40,226 bases of DNA from Pseudaeromonas sp041911695 (GTDB lineage: Bacteria > Pseudomonadota > Gammaproteobacteria > Enterobacterales > Aeromonadaceae). Positions 8,080-17,500 of this stretch are shown here, piece by piece. A program made the position numbers and the translations under genes. The stretch lies in the NCBI GenBank assembly GCA_041911695.1, contig JAYROM010000025.1, positions 1-40,226 of the forward strand, written 5' to 3'. Under the pieces are notes generated by a model. That model had not been told where the DNA came from and did no database searches. It worked only from the letters and a program-made list of their open reading frames with translations. How positions within the stretch are numbered: the stretch's first letter is position 1; each line of letters starts with the position of its first letter.

Positions 8080-9360
8080 GTGGCTAAGAATATCCAGGCG
8101 ATTCGCGGTATGAATGATTGCCTGCCGGAGCAGAGTCCGCTTTGGCAGATGGTGGAGTCCACCCTGCGTCAGGTTGTGGCATCCTACGGCTATGCGGAAA
8201 TGCGCATGCCGATCGTAGAAATGACCAACCTGTTCCAGCGCGCGATCGGTGAAGTGACCGATGTGGTGGAAAAAGAGATGTATACCTTCGAGGACCGCAA
8301 CGGCGACAGCCTGACGCTGCGTCCGGAAGGGACGGCCGGTTGTGTCCGTGCCTGTATCGAGCATGGTCTGGTGTATAACCAGGAGCGCCGGGTGTGGTAC
8401 ATCGGCCCGATGTTCCGTCATGAGCGTCCGCAGAAAGGGCGCTATCGCCAGTTCCACCAGTTTGGGGTGGAAGTGTTCGGCCTGACCGGGCCGGACATTG
8501 ATGCCGAACTGATCATGCTGACTGCCCGTCTGTGGCAGGCCTTCGGCATCAGCGAGCACCTGACGTTGCAACTCAATACTTTGGGTTCGGCCGAGGAGCG
8601 AGCTCGCTACCGTGAGGCGCTGGTCGCATTTCTGGAACAGCACAAGGATCGTCTGGATGACGATTGTCGCCGACGCATGTATACCAATCCGTTACGCGTT
8701 CTCGACACCAAAGATGCTGGGATCCAGGCACTGCTGGCCGATGCGCCGCGCTTGGCCGACTACTTTGGCGAGCAGACCCGCAACCATTTCGATGGTCTGC
8801 AGGCGCTGCTGACTGCGGCCGGCATTCGTTTTGAATTGAACGAACGGCTGGTGCGCGGGCTGGATTACTACAACTACACCGTGTTCGAATGGGTGACCGA
8901 TAGCCTCGGTTCTCAAGGGACTGTGTGTGGCGGTGGTCGCTACGATGGCCTGGTCGAGCAATTGGGCGGTCAGGCGACGCCGGCCGTTGGTTTTGCCATG
9001 GGTATGGAGCGTCTGGTGCTCCTGCTGGAAACCCTGGGCCGTACCGAAGGGGTGGCTCGTCCGGTCGATGTCTACGTCTGTACCGGTGGTGAAGGCGCGC
9101 TGGCGGCGGGTATGCAGCTGGCGGAACAACTGCGCAGTGCGCTGCCGTCCTTGCGGGTGATGCTGCATTGTGGTGGTGGCAACTTCGGTAAGCAGATGAA
9201 ACGGGCCGACAAGGTTGGTGCCGCGATCGCGTTGATTTTGGGGGAAGCCGAACTTGCCAATGGCGAGGTCAGCATCAAGTATTTGCGTGCAGACGGGGCT
9301 CAGCAAACCGTCAGTCAGCAGTCGCTGGCTGAGGTGCTGGCCGCCAGCGTAGGAGTGTAA
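8080..9360 (+). CDS. hisS: Histidine--tRNA ligase
   Basis: Class II aminoacyl-tRNA synthetase charging tRNA-His. The 426-residue protein begins with GTG, giving MAKNIQAIRGMND, the same N-terminus as E. coli HisS. Motif 2 (RPEGTAGCVRA and MFRHERPQKGRYRQFHQ), the histidine-specific loops (RLVRGLDYYN, GGRYDGLVEQLGG), motif 3 (AVGFAMGMERL) and a C-terminal anticodon-binding domain (about 325-426) are all visible. It has its own promoter but lies in the usual order between ispG and yfgM; yfgM follows after three bases. Confidence 0.98.
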   Translation: MAKNIQAIRGMNDCLPEQSPLWQMVESTLRQVVASYGYAEMRMPIVEMTNLFQRAIGEVTDVVEKEMYTFEDRNGDSLTLRPEGTAGCVRACIEHGLVYNQERRVWYIGPMFRHERPQKGRYRQFHQFGVEVFGLTGPDIDAELIMLTARLWQAFGISEHLTLQLNTLGSAEERARYREALVAFLEQHKDRLDDDCRRRMYTNPLRVLDTKDAGIQALLADAPRLADYFGEQTRNHFDGLQALLTAAGIRFELNERLVRGLDYYNYTVFEWVTDSLGSQGTVCGGGRYDGLVEQLGGQATPAVGFAMGMERLVLLLETLGRTEGVARPVDVYVCTGGEGALAAGMQLAEQLRSALPSLRVMLHCGGGNFGKQMKRADKVGAAIALILGEAELANGEVSIKYLRADGAQQTVSQQSLAEVLAASVGV

Positions 9361-9363
9361 TAC

Positions 9364-10020
9364 GTGGAAATCTACAACACCGAAGAACAACAGGCAGAAG
9401 CGATTAAGGCGTGGTGGCAGGAAAACGGCAAGGCCGTGATTCTGGGCGCTGTGCTTGGCCTGGGTGGTATGTTCGGCTGGCGTGCCTGGAACGAACATCA
9501 GACCGGCCAGATGGAAGCGGGTGCACAAGCCTATGAAGCTGCCATCCATCAGTTGGATGCGGACAAGGAAAAAGCCTTCCCGATCGTGGCTGACTTTATC
9601 AAGCAGCATGCGGGCACCAGCTATGCGGATCTGGCTGCGATGCAGCTGTCTGCTGCAGCCGTGAAGGCTGGCAAGCTGGATCTGGCCGCCGAACAGTTGG
9701 CGGTCGTCGCCAAGTCGGGCAGCACCGATGCGGTACGTCCGCTGGCGACCGTGCGTCTGGCTCGCGTGCTCGCAGAACAGGGCAAGAGCGATGATGCGCT
9801 CAAGCAACTGGATGGCGTCAAGGATGCGGCCTACAAGGCGACCGTAGCGGAAGTGCGTGGCGATGTACTGCTGCGCAAGGGTGACAAGGCCAATGCCTTG
9901 GCGGCTTATCAGCAGGCGCTGACCGCGAGCGGTGACAAGGCTAACCCTGAGCTGCAAATGAAACTGGATGAACTGGCACCGCCTGATGCGGCCGCGAAGG
10001 AAGTGAAGACCAATGCGTAA
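9364..10020 (+). CDS. yfgM: YfgM, ancillary SecYEG translocon subunit
   Basis: Bitopic inner-membrane protein that in E. coli associates with SecYEG and PpiD and aids periplasmic chaperone traffic. The 218-residue product starts with GTG (MEIYNTEEQQAEAIKAWWQE), has one transmembrane helix (about 23-41, GKAVILGAVLGLGGMFGWRAW) and a periplasmic TPR-like domain. The last codons overlap bamB by eight bases, which suggests translational coupling. The role is taken from the family; the sequence shows the architecture. Confidence 0.93.
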   Translation: MEIYNTEEQQAEAIKAWWQENGKAVILGAVLGLGGMFGWRAWNEHQTGQMEAGAQAYEAAIHQLDADKEKAFPIVADFIKQHAGTSYADLAAMQLSAAAVKAGKLDLAAEQLAVVAKSGSTDAVRPLATVRLARVLAEQGKSDDALKQLDGVKDAAYKATVAEVRGDVLLRKGDKANALAAYQQALTASGDKANPELQMKLDELAPPDAAAKEVKTNA

Positions 10021-11197
10021 TGGTTGGCAAAAACTGGCCGCCTTGCTGGTTGCCGGTACGCTGCTGCATGGTTGCTCGCTGTTTAACTCCGAAGAGGATG
10101 TAAACAAGCCGGCGCCGCTGCCGCAGGTTGATTCAAAGTTCACCGCTGAAAAGCTGTGGTCCAGCTCGGTAGGTGGTGGGGTCGGCAAGTTCTACTCCAT
10201 GCTGAGCCCGGTGGTCGCTGGTGATCTGGTGTTCGCTGCCTCACGTGATGGTGATGTGCGTGCGTTCGACAAGAAGACCGGCGAACGCAAGTGGAAGCTG
10301 GATCTCTCCGATGAGGATGAGAACAAAGACAAGCGCAGCACCCGCCTGTCAGGTGGGGTCACGGCCTTCTACGATAAACTGTTTGTCGGTTCGGAAAATG
10401 GCTGGCTGTATGCCATCGACCAGGAGAAGGGCACCCTGCTGTGGAAGCATGCGGTGCCGGGTGAAATCCTGGCGCCGCCGGCGGCTGACAGCGGCAAGGT
10501 CGTGGTGGTGACCACCTCCGGTAAGCTGGTGGCGTTCGATGCCGACAAGGGCGAACAGCTGTGGAGTACCGGTGATGACCAGCCGCGTCTGACCCTGCGT
10601 GGTCAGTCTGCGCCGGTGATTGCATCGGGTGGTGTGATCTATGGCCGTGCCGACGGTCGCGTTGGGGTAGTGCTGTTGGAAAATGGCATGTTGGCCAACG
10701 TTAGTCGTGTGACCTCGCCACGTGGTGCCACCGAACTGGATCGTATTGTTGACGTCGATGCCCAGCCGGTGATTATCGGCGACGAGGTGTACGCAGTGGC
10801 CTATAATGGTCAACTGATTGCACGCAAGTTGATCAGCAATGATGAAGTCTGGAAGCGCAAGTACAGCAGCTACCAGAATATGGCGGTTGGCAGCGCAGAC
10901 CTGGTACTGACCGATTCAGTCGGTCACCTGTTCAGCGTGGACCGCGCCAGTGGGACCGAAAAATGGTCCAATACCCAGCTGTCGTGGCGCAATGTGACGG
11001 CGCCGGTGGTGTTTGGTGATTACGTCGTGGTCGGTGATGGCGAAGGCTATCTGTACTGGCTGGATGATAACACCGGCAAAATCGTCTCCTTGCAGCATCT
11101 GGACAGCAAGGGGTTGTACGTGGCAGCCGTCGCCGATGGTGATGTGCTGTATGTGCAGACCCGTAGCGGAGATTTGGTCGCGCTCAAGCGCCCCTGA
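10013..11197 (+). CDS. bamB: Outer-membrane protein assembly factor BamB
   Basis: Lipoprotein of the BAM complex that inserts beta-barrel proteins in the outer membrane. The 394-residue precursor has a type II signal with lipobox LHGC (lipidated Cys21, Ser at +2). It then forms an eight-bladed propeller of PQQ-like repeats, seen as recurring strands such as DGDVRAFDKKTGERKWKLDL, GWLYAIDQEKGTLLWKHAV, GKLVAFDADKGEQLW and GYLYWLDDNTGKI. Translation is likely coupled to yfgM through the 8-base overlap. A strong hairpin follows. Confidence 0.97.
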   Translation: MRNGWQKLAALLVAGTLLHGCSLFNSEEDVNKPAPLPQVDSKFTAEKLWSSSVGGGVGKFYSMLSPVVAGDLVFAASRDGDVRAFDKKTGERKWKLDLSDEDENKDKRSTRLSGGVTAFYDKLFVGSENGWLYAIDQEKGTLLWKHAVPGEILAPPAADSGKVVVVTTSGKLVAFDADKGEQLWSTGDDQPRLTLRGQSAPVIASGGVIYGRADGRVGVVLLENGMLANVSRVTSPRGATELDRIVDVDAQPVIIGDEVYAVAYNGQLIARKLISNDEVWKRKYSSYQNMAVGSADLVLTDSVGHLFSVDRASGTEKWSNTQLSWRNVTAPVVFGDYVVVGDGEGYLYWLDDNTGKIVSLQHLDSKGLYVAAVADGDVLYVQTRSGDLVALKRP

Positions 11198-11222
11198 TCT
11201 GACGTCCGCATAATATCAATCT

Positions 11223-11250
11223 GGCTCCTGATCCGGGATCAGGAGCCTTT
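11223..11250 (+). terminator. Hairpin between bamB and der
   Basis: GGCTCCTGATC (11223-11233) pairs perfectly with GATCAGGAGCC (11237-11247), followed by TTT GTCGTTT. The 11-bp stem is strong but the T tract short, so it may act as a partial terminator upstream of der. Confidence 0.65.
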
Positions 11251-11276
11251 GTCGTTTCAAAGAAGAGGTCGTTTCT

Positions 11277-12764
11277 ATGACGCCAGTGGTAGCCCTGGTC
11301 GGCCGCCCCAACGTGGGTAAATCCACCCTGTTCAACCGTCTGACGCGCACACGTGATGCGCTGGTGGCAGACTTTCCAGGACTGACTCGTGACCGTAAAT
11401 ATGGTCAGGCCAAGGTTGGCGAAATGGAATTCATCGTCGTCGATACCGGGGGTATTGACGGCTCGGAAGAGGGCATCGAGCTGAAGATGGCCGAGCAGTC
11501 ACTGCTGGCGATCGAAGAGGCGGATGTTGTGCTGTTCCTGGTCGACGCCCGTGCCGGCGTGACCCCGGGCGATATCGTGATTGCCAACCATCTGCGCCGT
11601 CAGCAGAAGAAGGTATTCCTGTGTGCCAACAAGGTCGACGGGATTGATGCCGACTCGGTGGTCGGTGACTTCTACGAACTGGGGCTGGGCGATATCTACG
11701 CCATCGCTGCCGCGCATGGTCGCGGCGTGCACGGCCTGCTGGAAACCGCGCTGACACCGTATCTGGAAGTACTGCAGAAGAAAGATGATGAGGACGCCGG
11801 TGACGACGAGTGGGACGAGGCCTGGGAAGATCAGGATCTCGAAGCCCTGACGCCGGAAGAGCTGGAAGAAGAGGTGGAAGAGCAGCCGTTTGCTGATCTG
11901 CCAATCAAGTTCGCCATTGTCGGTCGTCCGAACGTCGGCAAGTCCACCCTGACCAACCGTATGCTGGGTGAAGAGCGCGTCATCGTGTTCGACCTGCCGG
12001 GTACCACCCGTGACTCTATCTATATCCCGATGGAACGCGATGAGCAGCAATACGTGATCATCGATACCGCCGGGGTACGCAAGAAGAAGAAGGTCTACGA
12101 GGCGGTCGAGAAGTTCTCGGTGGTCAAGACGCTGCAGGCGATTGAAGATGCCAACGTGGTGATCCTGGTGATCGATGCGCGTGATGGTATCTCGGATCAG
12201 GACTTGAGCCTGCTCGGTTTCACCCTGCACTCCGGTCGCTCGATCGTCATCGCGGTGAACAAGTGGGACGGTCTGGATCAGGACGTCAAGGAGCAGATCA
12301 AGCTGGATCTGGAGCGTCGTCTGGGCTTTGTCGACTTCGCACGCATCCACTTTATCTCCGCCCTGCACGGTACCGGTGTCGGCCACCTGTTCGAATCGAT
12401 CCAGGAGGCCTATAAGTCGGCTACCCGTCGCGTCAGCACCTCGCTGCTGACCCGCATCATGCAGATGGCGCAGGATGATCACCAGCCGCCGCTGGTGCGC
12501 GGTCGTCGCGTCAAGCTGAAGTATGCCCATGCCGGGGGTTATAACCCGCCGCGGATCATCATCCACGGCAACCAGGTCAACGATCTGCCGGACTCCTACA
12601 AGCGCTACTTGATGAACTACTACCGCAAGTCGCTGAAGATCATGGGCACGCCGATCCATATCGTCTTCCAGGAAGGGGATAACCCGTTCGACGGCAAGAA
12701 GAACAAGCTGACCCAGAGCCAGATCCGCAAGCGCCGTCGTCTGATGCGCCATGTGAAGAAGTAA
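11277..12764 (+). CDS. der: GTPase Der (EngA), ribosome assembly factor
   Basis: Essential GTPase with two tandem G domains and a C-terminal KH-like domain, needed for 50S maturation. At 495 residues it matches the family. P-loops are GRPNVGKS at 9-16 and again at 216-223; DTGG and DTAG G3 motifs and NKVD/NKWD G4 motifs are present in the two domains. An acidic linker (about 164-205, rich in Asp/Glu) separates them, and the KH-like domain ends in a basic tail (RKRRRLMRHVKK). GAAGAGG precedes the ATG. Confidence 0.98.
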   Translation: MTPVVALVGRPNVGKSTLFNRLTRTRDALVADFPGLTRDRKYGQAKVGEMEFIVVDTGGIDGSEEGIELKMAEQSLLAIEEADVVLFLVDARAGVTPGDIVIANHLRRQQKKVFLCANKVDGIDADSVVGDFYELGLGDIYAIAAAHGRGVHGLLETALTPYLEVLQKKDDEDAGDDEWDEAWEDQDLEALTPEELEEEVEEQPFADLPIKFAIVGRPNVGKSTLTNRMLGEERVIVFDLPGTTRDSIYIPMERDEQQYVIIDTAGVRKKKKVYEAVEKFSVVKTLQAIEDANVVILVIDARDGISDQDLSLLGFTLHSGRSIVIAVNKWDGLDQDVKEQIKLDLERRLGFVDFARIHFISALHGTGVGHLFESIQEAYKSATRRVSTSLLTRIMQMAQDDHQPPLVRGRRVKLKYAHAGGYNPPRIIIHGNQVNDLPDSYKRYLMNYYRKSLKIMGTPIHIVFQEGDNPFDGKKNKLTQSQIRKRRRLMRHVKK

Positions 12765-12791
12765 GCCTGAGTTAGCAGAGGAGCACAGCAG

Positions 12792-13037
12792 ATGGCCTAT
12801 CAGATTGCTTGTCCAGCCTGTGGCGCAGAGGGTCTCGACCCGCGCCGTAGTGAAACAGCCTGTACCGCCTGTCAGGCGGTATTTCGCCTGACCCCGCACT
12901 GCCCGCAATGCAATGCGGTGCTGGAGCGGGTACAGGCCTGCGGGGCAGTGGATTTCTTCTGTAACACCTGCAATAACCTGGTGTCCAAACGCGCTGCGCG
13001 TTATGACATCGAGGCAGTGCAACCGGACGCTGGCTGA
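12792..13037 (+). CDS. yfgJ: Zinc-ribbon protein YfgJ family
   Basis: An 81-residue protein with paired cysteines typical of two zinc ribbons: CPAC (Cys7, Cys10), CTAC (Cys24, Cys27), CPQC (Cys37, Cys40) and CNTC (Cys57, Cys60), plus CGAVDFFC, which resembles the CGAVDYFC of E. coli YfgJ. In E. coli yfgJ also follows der, so position supports the name. GAGGAG precedes the start. Function is not established. Confidence 0.88.
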   Translation: MAYQIACPACGAEGLDPRRSETACTACQAVFRLTPHCPQCNAVLERVQACGAVDFFCNTCNNLVSKRAARYDIEAVQPDAG

Positions 13038-13074
13038 TCCGTACGTTGGGCTGATCAAGTTCTGCAAAGAAAAG

Positions 13075-13108
13075 AGGCTCTCCTGACTTGTGTCGGAGAG
13101 CCTTTTTT
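13075..13108 (+). terminator. Terminator after yfgJ, possibly bidirectional
   Basis: AGGCTCTCC (13075-13083) pairs with GGAGAGCCT (from 13094), followed by six T (13103-13108). The opposite side carries an A-rich run, so it may also stop the convergent regulator gene. Confidence 0.88.
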
Positions 13109-13155
13109 ATAACGGTTGGTCTGAGGGCTGGCTGCGAGGGTGGCGCATCCCCGCT

Positions 13156-13614
13156 TTACACCGGCAGGGCGTGAGTCAGTTTCAGCGTCTCCATCGGCAC
13201 TTCGGTCTTGACGCTCTGCACACTGTCGATGCGGGTGAGATGGTTGGCATGGAAGGCGCGGTAGGCAGTGAGATCGGTGGTCACGATGCGCAGCAGGGCA
13301 TCGCATTCACCGGCCATCAGATGACATTCGACAATCTCCGGCATCTCTTGGATCGCGGCATGGAAATGGTTGATGCTGTCCGCGTCCTGCGCCTTGAGCC
13401 AGACGCGGGCGAACAGGGTCAGGCCGACGCCAAGTTTCGGCCCGTCGAGCAGGGCGACATAGCGTTTGATGATGCCGGCCTCTTCCAGCAGTTTGACGCG
13501 ACGCAGACAAGGCGAGGGCGACAACCCCACTGCTTTAGCCAGTTCGACATTTTGCAACCGGCCATCTTTTTGCAATGCCCGTAAAATGCGTCGATCGATA
13601 TTATCCAGCTCCAT
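13156..13614 (-). CDS. Lrp/AsnC family transcriptional regulator
   Basis: A 152-residue feast/famine regulator. The N-terminal winged helix-turn-helix (about 2-60: LDNIDRRILRALQKDGRLQN, ELAKAVGLSPSPCLRRVKLL) is followed by the RAM/effector domain (about 67-145), including VECHLMAGECDALLRI, where the family binds amino acids and oligomerises. It is divergent from a LysE-type exporter, the common arrangement in which such a regulator controls amino-acid efflux. The effector and target are inferred from that neighbourhood only. Confidence 0.92.
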   Translation of the reverse strand: MELDNIDRRILRALQKDGRLQNVELAKAVGLSPSPCLRRVKLLEEAGIIKRYVALLDGPKLGVGLTLFARVWLKAQDADSINHFHAAIQEMPEIVECHLMAGECDALLRIVTTDLTAYRAFHANHLTRIDSVQSVKTEVPMETLKLTHALPV

Positions 13615-13712
13615 TGATACCCGGTTCTATATTTGTTTTGCTTCGTGGCATTCTATACCAATTTGGTGCCCATTTTTGGCAACTACGAAACCAAATTTTA
13701 TGAGCTGGATCA

Positions 13713-13718
13713 TATAAT
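13713..13718 (+). promoter_or_regulatory. -10 element upstream of the exporter gene
   Basis: A perfect TATAAT, but the region 16-18 bases upstream (around 13689-13695, AACCAAA) lacks a -35 match. This would suit an activated promoter; the divergent Lrp-type protein is a candidate. Confidence 0.45.
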
Positions 13719-13720
13719 TC

Positions 13721-13838
13721 TCTCCCGTTACAGCCCTGATGCACCGACATGGCACTCATGATTGCACCAGCATTCAAAGTCTTGCCTGCATAGCGTGCAA
13801 CCCAGGGACTGCCCAAATGGATTAGTGGTAACGGGAGA
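13721..13838 (+). promoter_or_regulatory. Candidate structured leader of the LysE-type exporter
   Basis: TCTCCCGTTAC (13721-13731) and GTAACGGGAGA (13828-13838) are an exact 11-bp inverted repeat. Inside are two further nested complementary pairs: CCCTG/CAGGG (13734-13738 with 13803-13807) and TTGCAC/GTGCAA (13762-13767 with 13795-13800). The 3' arm contains the GGGAGA that is the best Shine-Dalgarno for the ATG at 13845, so closing the outer helix would hide it. If transcription starts just after the TATAAT at 13713-13718, part of the 5' arm would be lost; the repeat could instead be a pair of DNA operator sites. It does not match riboswitch classes I can recall. Confidence 0.45.
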
Positions 13839-13844
13839 CGTCTC

Positions 13845-14456
13845 ATGCAGTTGGGAACCTTGTTGTTGTTTGGTGCCACCGTGATGCCGATTGTGGTCGC
13901 ACCGGGTCCGGATATTCTGTTTATTACCTCCAACGGCATTGCCAGTGGTCGCTCGGCGGCACTGCGCGGGACCGCCGGCGTGCTAGGTGGCTATACCATG
14001 CATTCGGTGTTGGGGGCGTTAGGCGTCGCGGCCGCGATTGCGGCGATTCCGGTATTGTTCGAGGGGTTACGCTGGTTTGGTGTGGCCTACCTGTTCTGGC
14101 TGGCGCTGCAGATGTTGCGCTCGGCACTGAAGACCGGCCAGCTGGACGTGCCGGCCTCGTCCACCGGCCATTTGCTACGGCGCGGCTTTCTCACCAGCTT
14201 CCTTAACCCGAAGGGCTTGCTGGTCTATCTCGGTATCCTGCCCAACTTTATTCAGCCGGGTGCGCAGGTGGCGGTGCAGTCGTTAACGCTGTCCAGCATC
14301 TATGTCGGTTCGTGTGCCGTGTTTTATACCCTGGTGGCGCTGGTCTCGGCGCGCATCGGCCAGGCCGGCCAGTTGAACGAGCGTAAACGGCGCATTGGCG
14401 AGGGGGCCGCTGGCGGCTTGTTGCTGCTGGCTGCCAGTCGCTTGGCGATGAGTTGA
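13845..14456 (+). CDS. LysE/RhtB family amino-acid exporter
   Basis: A 203-residue inner-membrane exporter with about six hydrophobic segments. Family marks are the N-terminal VVAPGPDILFITSNGIASGR stretch (LysE consensus PGP near residue 20), GVAYLFWLALQMLR in the third helix, and FLTSFLNPKGLLVYLGILP in the fourth. Members export lysine, homoserine, threonine, leucine or other amino acids; the substrate cannot be read here. It is divergent from an Lrp/AsnC regulator and preceded by an inverted-repeat leader. Confidence 0.9.
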   Translation: MQLGTLLLFGATVMPIVVAPGPDILFITSNGIASGRSAALRGTAGVLGGYTMHSVLGALGVAAAIAAIPVLFEGLRWFGVAYLFWLALQMLRSALKTGQLDVPASSTGHLLRRGFLTSFLNPKGLLVYLGILPNFIQPGAQVAVQSLTLSSIYVGSCAVFYTLVALVSARIGQAGQLNERKRRIGEGAAGGLLLLAASRLAMS

Positions 14457-14487
14457 GATCCGGCGTTGAGAGCAGTGTTGCAATAAA

Positions 14488-14518
14488 AAGCGGGCCGCGT
14501 TATGCGGCCCGTTTTTTT
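14488..14518. terminator. Bidirectional terminator between the exporter gene and mscK
   Basis: CGGGCCGC (14491-14498) pairs with GCGGCCCG (14504-14511). T7 follows on the forward strand and the A run before the stem gives a T run on the reverse strand. Confidence 0.9.
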
Positions 14519-14549
14519 GGCAATACTGCGACAGGGGTAGCTGTCGCAA

Positions 14550-17500
14550 TTAGACCGCAGGGGCGGGTGGCGTAGCCTGTACCGCGGCGGCGGCCGCAAT
14601 CTGCGCCACGTCGCTCGACTCCAGCTTCTGTTCGTTACCGGTGCCGATGTTCTTGACGTAGACATCGACCTGGTTGAACGCGATCTCGATGCCGTGTTCA
14701 CGGAACAGGCGGTCGATGGCGCGGTTGATCTCGTCCACCGCGGGATTACGGTCACCGAGTTCGCGTACGAACAGGCGCATTTCGTGGTCCAGTGTGCTGG
14801 CCCCGAAATTGAGGAAGTAGACCACCGGCTCTGGCTCTTTCATCACACGGCTGTTTTCATTCGCCGCACGCAGCAACAGCTCCTTGGTCTTGTCCAGATC
14901 CGAACCGTAGGCCACACCGATGCGCAGGATGATACGGGTGGTGGTATCCGACAATGACCAGTTGGTCAGCTGACCGGTGATGAACATCTTGTTGGGGACA
15001 ATGATCTCCTTGCGGTCGAAGTCGGTCACCGTGGTGGCACGGATGCGGATCTTGGTCACCGAGCCGGAGAAACCGTTCAGCGTGATCACGTCACCGATGC
15101 GCACCGGACGTTCAAACAGGATAATGATCCCCGACACGAAGTTGGCGAAGATCTCCTGCAAGCCGAAACCGAGACCGACCGAGAGGGCAGCGACCAGCCA
15201 TTGCAATTTGTCCCACGACAGACCCAGCGCCGACAGCGCGAAGATCGCCCCAAACGAGGTGATGGCATAGGAGAGGGTGGTAGTAATGGTGTAGTTGGCC
15301 CCCTGGCCAAGCTGCAATTGCGATAGCACCAGCACCTCAAGCAGACCAGGCAAGTTGGTGGTCAGCACCCAGGCCGCGACCGCGATCACCCCGGCCATCA
15401 ACAGATCGCGCAGACTGACCGGTTGCAGGATCTCGCTGTTACCACTGGCCACCGAGTAGTGCCACAGGGTGATACTGTCCAGATAGGAGAGTACGGCCAC
15501 CAGATCCGACCATAGCCAGTAGAAGCAGCCGATAAACAGCATGAACAGCAGCACCTTGGTCAGACGCAACGACTGCTGGCTGATCTCCTCCAGTGAAATC
15601 GGCTTCTCTTCCAGTAGTTCCGTGGTATCGGCATCCTCCTGCTGTTTGAGCTGCTCGCGGCGTGCCACTGCACGGCGATGGGCCAGACGGCGGGCGGCAA
15701 TCGCCAGACCTCGGAAGGCGGTCTTCTGGATGATGCTCCAGGCCATGAACATGTAGAAGGTATCGATAAAGCGGTTGGTCAGTTTCAGCGCGGTGTAGTA
15801 ATAACCGAGCACTACCAGCACAATCAGCGCAATCGGTGCAATTGCCAGCAGGGCTGCCCCCAGCCAATGCACCACATCACGCTGCTGGCCGATGCGCGCT
15901 CGGAACAGCGGATAGACCAACACCAGGGTGATCACCAACATGGTCAGGGTAATCACCTGGCCGATGGCATCATTGGCCAGACGGGAAGGGTCCAGCTCGC
16001 CCATAGTGGCGACCACGATCAGCGGGATCAGCGAACGCCAGACATATTTCAGCGCCCGGTACTTGTAGGCCACCTCGGCCGGGGTCTGGCCGAAATGGGT
16101 TTCCGCCATGCCGCCCGGACGCAGGATCTTGAGCAGTACACTAAACGCCATATAGGCGGCCGACAAACGCAGTGCCAGGAACCAGATCAGCCGCGGCTCG
16201 CTGAGCCCGCTGAACAGGAACAGGAAGCCCAGCGCCATGATGATCAACGCCCCGGGCAGCACTTCCAGACCGGTGAACAGCAGGCATTTAGGGGTCAGCA
16301 GCTGGCTATCCCGGGTCAGCTTGCCGATATCCTTACTCCACTTGGCGACCTTGTCGCGCAGCAATTGGCGTTTCCAGCGCAGCAGGATGCCGACCACCAC
16401 CAGCGGGATGACGACCAGCAGCAGCGGCAGGGTCGAGGTGGCCCATGCTTTGCTGTCAAAATCGATGGAGACGGCTTCAATCTGGTTACGCATTGCCTTG
16501 GGCAGGCCGGTGAACCAACCCCAATCCAGTGGTTTGTTGCTGCTCACCCAGAACATCTGTTGCTGTAGGGTAAATTTCAGCGACTGATTGACGCGCTCGA
16601 GTTGTTGTTGGTTGAGCTTGATATTGATCGCTAGATTGAGCTGGGTGCCCAGCTGGTTGTTCAACTGATCCAACAGCTCCTTGCGGCTGTCGAGCAGGTC
16701 AGACAGGCTGGTACGCACCTGGGTATCTGTCGGCGTGGCGGAGCCCTGCATCAGCTTGTCCAGATACGGGTCACGTTGGAACAGCTGGTCGCGCTGCTGG
16801 TTGATTTCAAACTGCGACAGGCGCAGATCCGCAATCATCTCATCCAGATTGCCGGTAATGTTGGCATTGGGCAGCATCTGTCGTTGCTGGTAGAGAATAC
16901 GCGACAACAGCAGGCTGCCCTTGAGCATGCTGATCTGTTCATTCAGGTTGCGCTCGGTCTGGGTGACGCGCTCCAGCCAGCCCTTGATCTTGATGTTTTC
17001 CTGCACCAGCTGGTTGATTTGCTCAGTGGTGTTGATCAACCGCTTGCTCAGTTGCTGATTGGTCTTTTGTTCCTTTTCAACCACTGGGTCAACATTCTTC
17101 TGTTCGGTCGTATCACTCACCGCATCGGCAGCCGTCTGTTCGGTATTGCTCAGTCGCTTGGTGTTGATACGCGCCTGCAGGGCCTCGATCTCTTTTTCCA
17201 GATTGGCGATGCGATTGCTGGCCAGGCTTTGGCGCTTGAGCGCCAGATCCTGCATCAGGGTGTTGTTATCCAGATCTTTTTGCTGGCGCGCCAACTGCAT
17301 GGTCAATACCGCCAGCTCGGCATTCAGCGCGGTGCGTTGGGTCGGCGTGACGTCATTCTTGCCGCCGCCAGAGCCGTTGAGCTGGTTGCGAATGTCCTGG
17401 CTGCGACTGTAGCCCTGACTCATGCTCACCTGCGCCCGTTCTGGCAGGGTCTGCAGATTGGTCAGTTGACTGCTGGTGGTGGCCAGCTCCTCCTGGGCCT

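Noticed and set aside
11499..13067. 522-codon open frame opposite der and yfgJ
   Set aside because: Runs across two real genes and their gap; no family features.
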